The notes under the pieces are model-generated. The model did no database searches. It saw only the letters and a list, made by a program, of their open reading frames with translations, and was not told where the DNA came from. The translations under genes and the position numbers were made by a program. Shown piece by piece: positions 53,105-63,547 of a stretch of 64,000 nt of DNA (position 1 is its first letter; the number at the start of each line of letters is the position of its first letter). The stretch covers positions 248,001 through 312,000 of the forward strand of contig ML978121.1 of NCBI GenBank assembly GCA_010015805.1, given 5' to 3'. This stretch comes from Rhizodiscina lignyota. Taxonomy: Eukaryota; Ascomycota; Dothideomycetes; Aulographales; Rhizodiscinaceae.

Positions 53105-55061
53105 CTAATCCTCATTTCCCTCCCCATTCTGCTTCAGAAACGTAGCCAAGTATTCGTCCATCAACCTTTCGGCATCTTCCTCGGGATGAGCACCAGTTTC
53201 ATCGCTCGCCCTTTCTGGTATTAGTGTACGGTCTGCTCTGCGACGTACTGGAGCTGATTCATATGGTGATTTATACCAGCTACTCCTCCTCCTCTGAGCT
53301 CTCCTCCTAGGAGGGGAATGCTCCTCGATGACTTCGACAATATCATCACCTTCAGCCTGCCCCTCTGGTATAGGAACTGGCGCTCGGAGTGGCGATCGGT
53401 AGCGCCCCCGGACGATGACTTCTTCTGGTCCTTCGGGCTCGGATGCGCTACTGTAAGAGTAGGAGTAGTATGACGTCGATGATGTTCGATAAAGAGGAGT
53501 TGTCTCGTTCACCACACCGCGGAGCACAATCAGCCATTTTGGAGGAGATATGGGCTTATCCCTACCAAATATGAAGGCAAATTTACGAGTCTGGCGCTCG
53601 ATAGAGACAATCTTCCAACCCCAAGACTCTCTTTCTCTGCGATCTCTTCTGTTCTTGTTTTGTAGGAATAATGTGACCTTTTCCCGCGCACTTTTGGGTA
53701 GACCTAGTAGCATTCTATCGTTGCTGGCTTCGTGCGGCTCCTGGCGTATTCTCGTTTCGGCATCACCTACCATTCGCTTAGGTTTTCCTTTGTCATTCGC
53801 GCGCCTCGTAATCGTGTAAGTCGTTGGCGACGTGACTGAATAAACTCTCATTCTCATTCCACACAAGACAATGTGTGCGTTTTCGGTGTACTCTCGTGGG
53901 GTGGTTTCAAGAACCCACGCTTCGTAGATACTTTGTGTATCGGGGGAGGCCCTAGCAAGGTTATTAATCGGCCTTCGTCATTGGAAGAGCATGATAAGGC
54001 GAGTTCCACCAACCTGGGCACTGGATCTTCGGACCCTGATGAATTGACAGGTTCGCCTACAGAGATTCGTCGAGAAAGGTGCTCTTTTTCCACGACTACA
54101 ACATCATCACCCCCTTCAATTGATCGCGTCATTTCCGGTACCTTCGGCTCTACCGGCCACGTGGACGTGGAACCCTGCTGGATATCTCTAGTCCCTCCGG
54201 GGAGGCGTGGGGGGTCGTCAACATCTTCTTGTTGCCTCAGAGAGCCAAAACCAACGTCGACATCGTCAGCCTTGTCTACTGGTGCACCCCGCAGCAAGGG
54301 TAGAGAACGGTCTTCTGAAGATCCTGCGACGACTATGTGTGGTTCAACATTGACGCTGTTAGTTTCAGCCGGTTTCTCCGGCCTTTTATTCCGGTAGACG
54401 CCAGCTTTGATCAAACCTGCCTGTTGAAGGCCTGCGACCAGCTCGGGAAGCTGGGTCATGAAGAGTCTGAAATCCTCCGATTGCTCTTCGCTGAGGAGGT
54501 TACTAGACGAGCCCATATCAGACTCTGCACAATTTGCCGCGCATCAAGCGCTACCCAAATAATTGTGCTGACGAACCTTTTCCTCAGACCTCTCAAGACC
54601 AGAAACTGCAACGAGCTCAAGAGAAGCTGGAGATTTGATTTCGAGGCCTCGATAGACTGGATCAAGCCCTTCAGAGCATCGGCTCCACCCATGGCATGCA
54701 TCATTCTAACCCAGACGCCTAGTTTCTCAGCAATCTCTTTCGTCTGGATCTTCTTTTCGACTTCGCTCTTCTTGACTTGTCGCAGTGCTACCCAGAGGGT
54801 TTGGAAATTCCTTTCACACAAATCCTTTGCCGCAATAAAATTCTCGACCGTCAACCCGAACTGAGCCTCGTATTCTGTAATCATCTTACCGATCGAATCA
54901 AGGATGGAGGATGTAAGTGCTACGCTGGCTGATATGTCCTTGACATGCTGCTCAGCCTTGGCGAAAGTAGTCGAGAAGGTGTTTAGGGTGGTGACGATCT
55001 GAATGCCAAAGGAGGCCAGGCCAGCAATGCTAGCGGCGAACCCGACCGCAGCTTCTGCCAT
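53105..55061 (-). CDS. HeLo-like N-terminal protein with disordered middle, three exons
   Basis: Exons 55061-54577, 54502-54014 and 53951-53105 give 606 residues. The introns are 74 bases (GTTCGT..TCTAG, with CTGAT near its end) and 62 bases (GTTGGT..GCTAG). The first 160 residues (MAEAAVGFAASIAGLASFGIQIV, then amphipathic helices) resemble the fungal N-terminal/HeLo-like domain found in nonself-recognition and cell-death proteins. The second exon is acidic and disordered. The third joins as IYEAWVLETTPREYTENAHIVLCGMRMRVYS-like sequence, followed by basic Arg/Ser and Tyr/Ser-rich tails and EEDAERLMDEYLATFL at the end. The first intron has an alternative (GTCTGA..TGCAG, 54520-54584) that also keeps frame. 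No nucleotide-binding domain follows, so it is not a full STAND receptor. Function unknown. Confidence 0.7.
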
Positions 55062-55503
55062 TGCTACGGTAGCTGCTCATGAAGCATAATGAAGAGATGG
55101 CCACGCAGGCTAGCTGCATGGAGTTCAGCTGCAGAACTCTTGGCAGTTCTCAATTCGCCCGCATGCTGCAGTTCACCTGATCATTTGAATTTGGTTTAAT
55201 TGGAAAAGTCTCCTGAAGACGTGTTAAAGAATAGTCCCGAGTTGGCCACTTGAGTATCAGCATAATTGAACACCATTCTGTTGGACGCGTGTAAGATTTG
55301 TTATAGCCGCCCGTATGCTGTGGCGTTGAATATGCTCAACGCTACCAATAAATTCCAAGTAGTACCTCAAAAGGAGACCCAATCTGACTCCTCCCACGCC
55401 GATGATGCCATCGTTACTCGTCCCTACTATTACAGTATTACCTTAAAGTTACTATGTGCAGTCCGGTCCGAGTCCAAGTCCCCAAGCTTTTGTATAAAAC
55501 CAA
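55062..55503. other. Spacer 5' of HeLo-like gene and 3' of the 1222-residue gene
   Basis: 442 bases without a gene, holding the promoter of the HeLo-like gene and the 3' untranslated region of its upstream neighbour. Confidence 0.5.
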
Positions 55504-57924
55504 TCACTGAAGCACACTCTGTCTCCACCGATCAATCAGATCCCTTTGCTCGGGCCTCATGCCCGCCAAGGGGTCCACGCCGCCTTGATTCCCCGCGCCC
55601 ATCTGCTGTTGCGCAAACGAGGCATACGTGCTCTGCGGCATCGCGAAGTTGGGCGTGCTCGCCATGCCCATGGGATTCTGCATCATGGACATTGCACCCA
55701 TACCGTTCGGCGTCCCCATGCCCATCTGCATCTGAGGAAGGTAGCCCATGCTCATGTGCGCCTGAGGGTTGCCGTACGGCATGTTCACGGCCATGTTGGG
55801 ATAGCCTCCCATCATGCCGGGGTTTTGCACGTATGGCGGCGGCATGCCCATTCCCATGTTCATGCCGTTTAGACCATTCATACCCATTCCGCCCATGCCC
55901 ATACCGTTCATCGCCATGCCGCTCATAGCAGCTCCGTTCATGCTGACGCCATTCATCTGCATGGACATTGGATCCATGCCAAACATGCTGGCTTGGTTCA
56001 TCATCTGCGGTTGTTGGGGTCCCATCAAACGTTCCTGCTCTTTTGCCCCGAGCATGCCACGATCAAACTCCATGCCGCCACTGCTCTTCCTGTTGTGGCC
56101 TTCGATGTCAACCAGAGGCTTTTCAAGTCCGCCACTGCCAAGCGCATTGGCATCGCTTAGTCTCTTCTTGTTACGACGCTGCCGGACTTCCGCCTGAGCG
56201 AGCAGGCTTCCGGAAGGCATGTTATTCGTTAACATTTCGTCAGAGACCTTTCTGGCAGTGTGCGCATTGGCGGTGAGTGGATGAGCAGCTAGCAGATCCG
56301 CCATGCTACGAGACGCTCGCAGACCTGTGAGCCCAAGACCAGATTGAGTACGCTGTTGCTGCGGGTCGCCGTCTTCCTGAGCAGAGGGGAACATGCCAGA
56401 TGAGAGCCTTGATGCATCCAAGGGTTGCGATGAACCGGACGTCTGCCGTACAGCGTCTTGTTGTGCTTGCAGCCTTGCACGTCGCTGGCCAAGCGTCTCA
56501 TCCGGATCCGGAGTCGTGTTGATGTTCTGCTGTTCAGCTTTCAGCGTATCATTGTTGGCTCCAGTCTCGGTTTCCGTGCCACCGAACTGTCCGAGAAGTT
56601 CTCCAGCAAAATCAGAGCTCAACGGCCTTGACTCGACGCCACCCAGAGCATTGTCAAGGGTAGATCGAGTCTTGAGACGGCGAAGGCGCTGTCCAAGAGT
56701 CTCGCCTTCTTCTTCCTCGTTTTCTTGATCAGGCTTCGGAGATGTGCCACCACTGCCTCCCTGTGCAAGGTCTCCTTGGCCACCTGTCGGGAGATGCAGC
56801 TGTGAAGCTGATGGCTGTGGTCCATGTCCTCCAATTCCAAATCCAGTGTTCCTCTTAGTCATGGTCTGTGGCTCAACTCCCTTGAGCCTGTTCATTCTCT
56901 TGCTTAGTGGTTCGTTGTCTTCAAGCTCTCTTTGTTCGATCAGACCAAGCGGCCTGTCCCAATCGGCTTCAAGGAGATGTGCGTGCGTTTCCGCTTCTCC
57001 GCGCGGCACCTTGCGAACGACTCCATTCGACTTGGTGAACAGCATACCCAACGGAACCTCATCATCATCGTTCTCTGCTTCTATTTGCGCCTTGGCATCA
57101 GGATCTTCCCAAGCCAAAGCAACACGCTTCTTGATGCGGCGCTTCTGCTCCACTTCGACAACAGCATCCATCTCAAGCAGAGTGCTATGCATCCCTCCGG
57201 GAAAAGCAGTAGCGGCTGTGCGATTACGGGACTTTTGCTGAGCTTTTCGTTTCTGCAGTTCCGCAAGCAGAGTCGTTGGAGGTCCAAATAATTCTTCTTC
57301 AGATTCTTCGTCTTCAGGTTGACCTTCTGGTGAATGGTCTTCCTGGTAATGACCCTCTCCCTCTGATGAATCGTACCCTTGGTCGGGCCTAGCATTCTCA
57401 TGAAGTGGAGTGTCTTCGCCGACGTCTGCAGATTGGCGTTCGTGCGCAGCAGTCCCGAAATCTGACTGTGTACGCATCGTAAGACGGCTATTCTGAGAGG
57501 CGCGGAGCTTTTCCTGAGTAGCAACTTCGTTCGTGGAATGGGATCGTTTTCCAAATAGCAGACCAAAGGAACTGCGACGTTTCTTGACCTCCATTTCGGA
57601 ATGTTGCTGGATGGTGAGAGACGCAGTACTCTTCCGAGCCGTGTCTCTTTCGGGATCCAATATTGAAGTAGTACTACGACGAGGATGCCTTGGGACAGCA
57701 CCTTCTCTCTTGTACACTTTAGCACCTTCGTGTCCGGCAAACGGATGATCAGTGAACGCGCTTGCTGGGAGGGCAGCGGAAGCCTCTAAAACGCTGTCCA
57801 GAGTCGCTATCGCCGAGTCAGCTTGGACCTCAACTTCTTGATGCTTTGGCTGAGCATCGAAGAACATGGTTGCTCGAAGCTGGGGAGGCAAGCCTGCCAG
57901 GCTGTTCTTGAGGATACCCTTTCT

Positions 57925-57956
<32 letters not shown>

Positions 57957-59172
57957 CCATGGTCGCCTTGGCGGGCGCCTGTGCTGGTTCCATCAGACCT
58001 AATGGCCTGTCCCAGTCAGATTCCGCCACCGATCCCTGTCCACCCAGACTCAATTCGCGTGAATGATTGTCTTTGTTCAACCAAGGTGCCGCTTCCTTGT
58101 CCTGCACGTCCATTGTACTCATCATCTTGTCGCGTCGCTTTGCTTGGATAGCAGCTGCAGGCCGTTTGGAAAGTTTCTGCGGTAAATTGAGGATCTTCGG
58201 GACAGGCGCAGGATAAAAGATCATCCCGTCATCTGGTGGCGGCTGAACCCAGGTCTCGGCTTGTGGCGGTGGGCGGATGCTCATCATTGAGGCATGACGG
58301 CTACCAGCATCGCCCTCAGTCGCTCCGCTGGGCCCCCTGATACTCGGTGCATAGTGTACGCCATCGAAGTCTCTAAAGAGCTTTTGTGCTTCGTGGTAAG
58401 TGTTGTTCGACGCAGCAGTAGGAGGTCGGTCGGGGAGATCATCCATTACGATTGGAGACTCAAGACGTGGGGCCATGTCCTGCCCTTCTTCGGCGGCTTT
58501 CCGACCGTTCTCCGCACTTGGCATAGATTCGTCAAGCTGTCTTTCTATGTCCTGAGCAATGGCACGAAGCTCTTCTGCAAAAGACGATTTACTCGCTGTG
58601 TCGTGCTCCTCGAGCTGCAGGGCACCTGCTCCAGTAGAAGGTGAAAAATAATCCATGCCCTCGATGGCAGTAGCCTCCGGCTCTGTAACCGTGCCTAAAC
58701 GCGTCGCTTTCGAGGCGGACCGCTGTCGTTGTAGCGATGGCTGAGACCACGATCCCGAAGTGATGGAACCCACAGGCGAGCCGATGTATGCGGAAGGGGA
58801 ATAGCCGCCCCATCTCGCCGCTTGATTCACATCGACAATGGAATTATTGTGAGAACTGTATGAAGCATTGCGAGACCGCTGCGAGACACTACGCACTGGC
58901 TCGCCGGAGGTGTCGAGGTGCAACGAGGACTTGAGGCTCTCAGACAATTTCTGCTCGATTTGCAGTTTCCGTATCTCCTCGCCAATGTCAGATCCCATGC
59001 TCAGTCGTTCTGCGCTCTCCTCGAGCCGCTCGACATTGCCAACGTACGCGCCCTGAGTCGTCTGAAGGTCTGGTTTCGGGTGAGCGAGGACAGCGCTGTC
59101 CGTCGACGCGGTCCGCATCATGGGGGGAGCCGTGGATTCAGCTGCGGAAGGGAGAGAAGCGGTAGTCGACAT
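55504..59172 (-). CDS. Large disordered protein with WDRPLGL motifs and Met/Gly-rich tail
   Basis: 1222 residues in one exon from the ATG at 59172. No catalytic domain is seen. The N-terminus has a short coiled coil (IGEEIRKLQIEQKLSESLKSSL near residues 60-85). WDRPLGL occurs twice (near residues 386 and 736), each followed by Met or Ile and Glu. A second pair, ETLGQR(L/R), lies near 825 and 895. KKRVALAWEDPDAKAQIE and DDEVPLGMLF near 680-710 look like conserved islands. The C-terminal 200 residues are dominated by Met, Gly and Asn and end in a short non-repetitive block (GMRPEQRDLIDRWRQSVLQ). Such architecture suits a scaffold or condensate-forming protein. I recognise it as a fungal protein of unknown function only. 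Confidence 0.8.
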
Positions 59173-59562
59173 GGCGGGAGGGTCGAGGTCCCGGAGGACC
59201 GATTTAAAGGAGAGACAAGCAGGGAGAGACGGTGAGATAGCTGTTATCTCTGCTGTGCGTTGTTCGAGGGCATGTTTTGGGCGGGAGGGTCAGTGCAGCG
59301 ATAGTGAATGTTGATGTGGCTTCCTGCACAGGTCCACCTCACCCCGACTCAGGGGACGCTATTTCCGCCACAGCAAGCGCCAAGCGGCCAATCATCACAT
59401 GCCCGCGGAGCTCCTTCCTTGCCAGCTTTTCAGCCTCAACCGCACCCCTGCTCGTCCTCCACAATCGCGGCGCGCCGCCTCATCTCCACTATCAACACCT
59501 TTATCAACCTTTATCGACCTCTATCGACCTCGCGCTCTTCGCCAGAGCTCCGCCTCCACACC
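59173..59562. promoter_or_regulatory. Divergent promoter, 1222-residue gene/TFIP11
   Basis: 390 bases between divergent starts; includes repeated CTTTATCGACCTCTATCGACCT-like units at 59505-59530 just before the plus-strand start. Confidence 0.45.
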
Positions 59563-61824
59563 ATGGATCGGCCGCAATCCAAACGCAAGGGCGACTTCGG
59601 CGACGCCGGCAGCCGCAAGACTGCGAAGATGGACGGCGGAAATGGCGCCTCGAAAGGGAAAATGTCGCTGGCTGAGAAGATGATGGCCAAGATGGGCTAC
59701 AAATCAGGCCAGGGTCTGGGTGCATCGGGCGAGGGTATCCTGAACCCCATCGAGGTCAAGTTGCGGCCACAGGGAGCTGGCGTTGGTGCTGTTAGCGAGA
59801 AGACACAGCAGGCCAAGTCAGAAGAGAGGCGGGCAGCTGAACGGAGAGGCGAGAAATATGAAGACTCTGAGGATGAGGAGCGGAAATCAAAGCAGCGCAG
59901 GAAGGAAGCTATCAGATCTGCAACGGGACAAGACCGTGAAGGCACTCCCAAGGGCTTTACCAGACCTTCGAAACCGAAGTATCGAACTGCTGCCGAAATC
60001 GAAGCTTCAGCAGAAGGGCTGGTGATTCCGAATGTCCTCAAGAGTATCATCGATGCGACCGGCAAGGAGCCGAAACTGCTCACCTCCGCTGCTGGGCTCA
60101 TGAGCTCCGTGCCAACCACACCGTCTGCGCAGACAGATGAGGAGAAGCTGGCGGGCGAGGCGCGACGCGAGGTTGAGAGTATTGTCAACGAGTGGAACCA
60201 AAACAGCGCGGAAAAGAAGGCGTTGGAAGAGGAGGAAGAGGATCTAGAGAAAGAGCTCGAAATGGAGGAGACGAAGATAATGAAGATCGAAGCCATTATG
60301 GAAGCCATCCAAGGCCTCGAGGTCACAGACCATATTCTGCCGGACGACCTACCATCACAGTGGGAGAGAGTGGCCAGTGGTCTGGAGACCCTGCAAGTTG
60401 AATACCAGGACGATATTGAAGAATTCGACCTCAGTACTACCGCTGTAGCAGCAATTGCCCCGCTGCTTCAGCAAGAAACGGCCACTTGGTCACCGCTGGA
60501 CAAGCCCAACCATATGGTTTCGTATATTCGGCGCCTTCGTCCCATTCTTGGCATAAAGGTCTCTAAAGACGACGAGGTTGTTTCTAACGGCTATCATGGC
60601 ACCAATCGCTCCAACAATAGCAAAAATGCGACTATGTACGAGTCTCTCATTCACACCGCCTGGCTGCCCACAATTCGCGCGGCCGTCACCAATGAATGGG
60701 ACCCTCATTCGCCGTCTGCGCTGATCTCCCTGATTGAAGAGTGGAAGGACCTGCTTCCAAACTTTATTTACTATTCTATCATGGAGACTCTCATCATCAC
60801 CAAGCTCTCCGCTGCCGTCCAAGCTTGGAATCCAAGAACCGCTTCCAAAGCCGCAAGCTCTTCCAAAGACAAGCACAAGAGCATAGACAACAGTGGCGCT
60901 CCGCTACCACACGTGTGGCTATTCCCCTGGTTTCCCCTCCTCTCAAGCCAGCACACCGACCCCAAGAGCTCTCACGGCCTCCTGGCAGACGTCAAACGCA
61001 AACTCAAAGTCGTACTGGATACATGGGATCTCTCCCTCGGCGTGTTTCCCGGACTCTCAGCATGGCGCGAGGTCCTACGCAGCGAACTCGACAAAGCGCT
61101 GATAAAACATCTCCTCCCCCGTCTGGCTCTCCATCTCTCAACCGACTTCGAAGTCTTCCCGCCGGACCAAGATCTGTCACCGCTCGAGCACGTGCTTGCG
61201 TGGCAGGATTACTTCAAACCCACTGTCATGGCGCAGCTCCTCGTCGCAGAGTTCTTCCCTAAGTTCTTCGACACGTTGCATGGATGGCTCACGAGCGAGG
61301 ACGTCAGTTACGAGGAAGTGGGACAGTGGTTCACGTGGTGGAAGGCGCAGATGCCTTCTTCTCTCAAGGACGTGAGCGCGATGGAGGAACAGTGGGACAA
61401 GGCGCTGCAGATGATGAACCTCGCGCTCGATCTCGGCGACCGCGCCAAAGACGAGCTTCCCAAACCGTCTGTAGCAGGTGCGGAGCTGGCGGAAGCCAGT
61501 GCCGGAACGCCGCTTCGCCCAGGAACGCCGCTCGCGGCTGCTGCGAAGGAGACGCCGAAGAAAGAGCTGGCAAAAGAGACGACATTCAGAGATGTCGTGG
61601 AGGAGTGGTGCGCGGAGGAGAGCTTATTGCTGATTCCGTTGCGAGAAGCGCACGAAACGACAGGTCTGCCGTTGTTCCGTATCACGGCCAGCGCAACGGG
61701 CAGAGGTGGTGCGGTGGTGTTCTTGAAGGGTGACGTTGTGTGGGCTCAGGACAAGAAGGATCGCTCGAGGTGGGAGCCTATTGGTCTGGAGGAGAAATTG
61801 GTGCAGAAGGCGGAGGGGAAGTGA
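59563..61824 (+). CDS. NTR1: G-patch splicing factor, TFIP11/NTR1 (STIP) family
   Basis: Stimulates the DEAH helicase Prp43 (DHX15) to release and disassemble the intron-lariat spliceosome. The start is the ATG at 59563 in good context (CACACCATGG); the frame runs upstream without an ATG. 753 residues. The G-patch covers about 34-80 (AEKMMAKMGYKSGQGLGASGEG). A basic and acidic coiled region follows, and the GCFC/TFIP11 core from about 250 to 600 includes IRRLRPILG and the Trp-rich block HVWLFPWFPLL. The C-terminal part (about 690-750) is the family's terminal domain (PLFRITASATGRGGAVVFL). It lacks the acidic TIP_N domain of animal TFIP11, as fungal members may. The symbol follows yeast usage; the ORF name could be STIP/TFIP11. 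Confidence 0.9.
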   Translation: MDRPQSKRKGDFGDAGSRKTAKMDGGNGASKGKMSLAEKMMAKMGYKSGQGLGASGEGILNPIEVKLRPQGAGVGAVSEKTQQAKSEERRAAERRGEKYEDSEDEERKSKQRRKEAIRSATGQDREGTPKGFTRPSKPKYRTAAEIEASAEGLVIPNVLKSIIDATGKEPKLLTSAAGLMSSVPTTPSAQTDEEKLAGEARREVESIVNEWNQNSAEKKALEEEEEDLEKELEMEETKIMKIEAIMEAIQGLEVTDHILPDDLPSQWERVASGLETLQVEYQDDIEEFDLSTTAVAAIAPLLQQETATWSPLDKPNHMVSYIRRLRPILGIKVSKDDEVVSNGYHGTNRSNNSKNATMYESLIHTAWLPTIRAAVTNEWDPHSPSALISLIEEWKDLLPNFIYYSIMETLIITKLSAAVQAWNPRTASKAASSSKDKHKSIDNSGAPLPHVWLFPWFPLLSSQHTDPKSSHGLLADVKRKLKVVLDTWDLSLGVFPGLSAWREVLRSELDKALIKHLLPRLALHLSTDFEVFPPDQDLSPLEHVLAWQDYFKPTVMAQLLVAEFFPKFFDTLHGWLTSEDVSYEEVGQWFTWWKAQMPSSLKDVSAMEEQWDKALQMMNLALDLGDRAKDELPKPSVAGAELAEASAGTPLRPGTPLAAAAKETPKKELAKETTFRDVVEEWCAEESLLLIPLREAHETTGLPLFRITASATGRGGAVVFLKGDVVWAQDKKDRSRWEPIGLEEKLVQKAEGK

Positions 61825-63547
61825 TGTGTATGTGGATAGTTAATGCGATTGAGCGTGAAAAATGATACCCAAACTGCGAGGAAATGGAGAGTACGAGTTT
61901 TCGATGACCGGAAACTCTTCAAGTGGTAAGATAGCTTTTGAAAGAATACGAATATCTACCATGCTTCCTCTTATTCTTTCCATTCTCGTAGATGTGATGC
62001 GTAGTCTCGCATACCTTTGACAGATATGGTTGACTCACAGTTATCAGCACGATGCTCGAGGTGCGATGTGATCCTCACGTTTGATCCGCCAATGTTGCAA
62101 TGATGGCGAGCGAGCGATTTGACCTTGCTTGGTCATTTCTTCTCTGCGGCTGTCCGGATATCCGACTTGCAATGTCGTATAAGCTGTCAGTTCTTCCACC
62201 GTCGCCGCCATAAACTCCAAAATCTGGCACTGTTGAACTATCACATGCCTCTATCGCCATCGCATGTGTTTGCAAATGAGGCTTGCCGGTTGGCAAGTCT
62301 TCTTTCGCCATGGCGCTATGTTTCGGAAGTAGACCCCCACACCCTCTCAATAGACTCTTTCAATCGCAGGTGTCATGCTCAATGAATATGCGTTCCATAG
62401 CCACATCAAGTCTCCAGCCCGTCGTGAAGACTCTTTGGCCCGCCATAATCGTCGCTCGGATCTTTGAAATGAACATACTCTGTACAATACTAAATTCGTT
62501 TCCTCCGGCGGCAATCATGGAAGTTGAGGAGGTCAAGCAGGGCCTGTCGACAGATGATGTCCAATTTCCTCGGCGCTTTATGGTGGAAGTATGTCCCAAC
62601 CTTGGGCCTGTTTGGCTGACCGAAATATCGCTTTCTATGCACCGCCACAGCTTTGTCAGTATTGTCAAGATTGTTCTTTACTCTGTTCTTTACGCTATAT
62701 TTCTAGTGTTTAAAGCTGAATATTGCTTCTATATCGAAGTTAGCCCGAGCCTACTCCACTTAGCTAGCTACCTACTTAGAATAGTTTAGTAAGGGGCTTC
62801 AGGTGCGATATCAGGATTTCACTTCTGAAAAAATAATCGTGAAATCGCATCCTTGGCACCCGAAAATCACGTGCCTCGCGGCTGAGATCCGGTAGGACCT
62901 CGCTGTAACTTAATGCGATTGAATTTGACTCGCCAAACAGGGCCCTTTTGGTCACCCGCCCCGCTAGGTTGGTAGCCTTGGCGCGTTGACTCGGCAAAAT
63001 TAGGCCCGGCTTAACCTCGGCTCAACTACTCGTTCAGTTCCCCTGGTTCTCGCTTAGGTAAAGCTCGGGAAGCACGCGGACAACGGATGCAAAATAGGGG
63101 CAAGGCGGGCAACAGAATAAAAACAAAGGACCTGAGAGTGTGCAAAGACGCGAAAGTACCCAAAGCTAGAGATGATTTTGTGGGAAGATGTGTAGCTCTC
63201 GAGAATGAGAGAAGCCTAGATGCTTTTCTCCTCCTAGGAGGTCCTTGCAGTTTCAGGCCGCGGGGCAAGGCGGCGCAGCACGGCGGCCTGGAATATTACT
63301 GGTCTCAAAGCCACAGGCAATATCTTCGTTTTCTTCCTTTCGTTCTGCTCTAGTTTGACCGGTTGCCCATTCCTTCACCGACCTATAAGTAAAGACATGG
63401 TAGGGTCTTCGCTTTGATTTTTTACAGCGACCGATTGTATTGCTTGTCCTACGGGAGGCTTAAGACAACTCATGAACGGCACAGCTTTGTCATTTCAACT
63501 CGTTTGCGTGGAAGCTAACTGTCCTCACTTTTCATCATTTAACAGTC
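61825..63547. other. Intergenic with AT-rich decayed segment
   Basis: No supportable gene over 1.7 kb. 62640-62790 is AT-rich with CTTAGCTAGCTACCTACTTAGAATAG-like words similar in style to the island at 52.7-53.0 kb, suggesting a decayed repeat. A palindrome CCTCCTAGGAGG lies at about 63230. Confidence 0.4.

Noticed and set aside
63225-63240. Palindrome CCTCCTAGGAGG also seen at about 53299
   Set aside because: The other copy lies inside a coding exon encoding an Arg-rich run; the sharing looks like coincidence of simple sequence.
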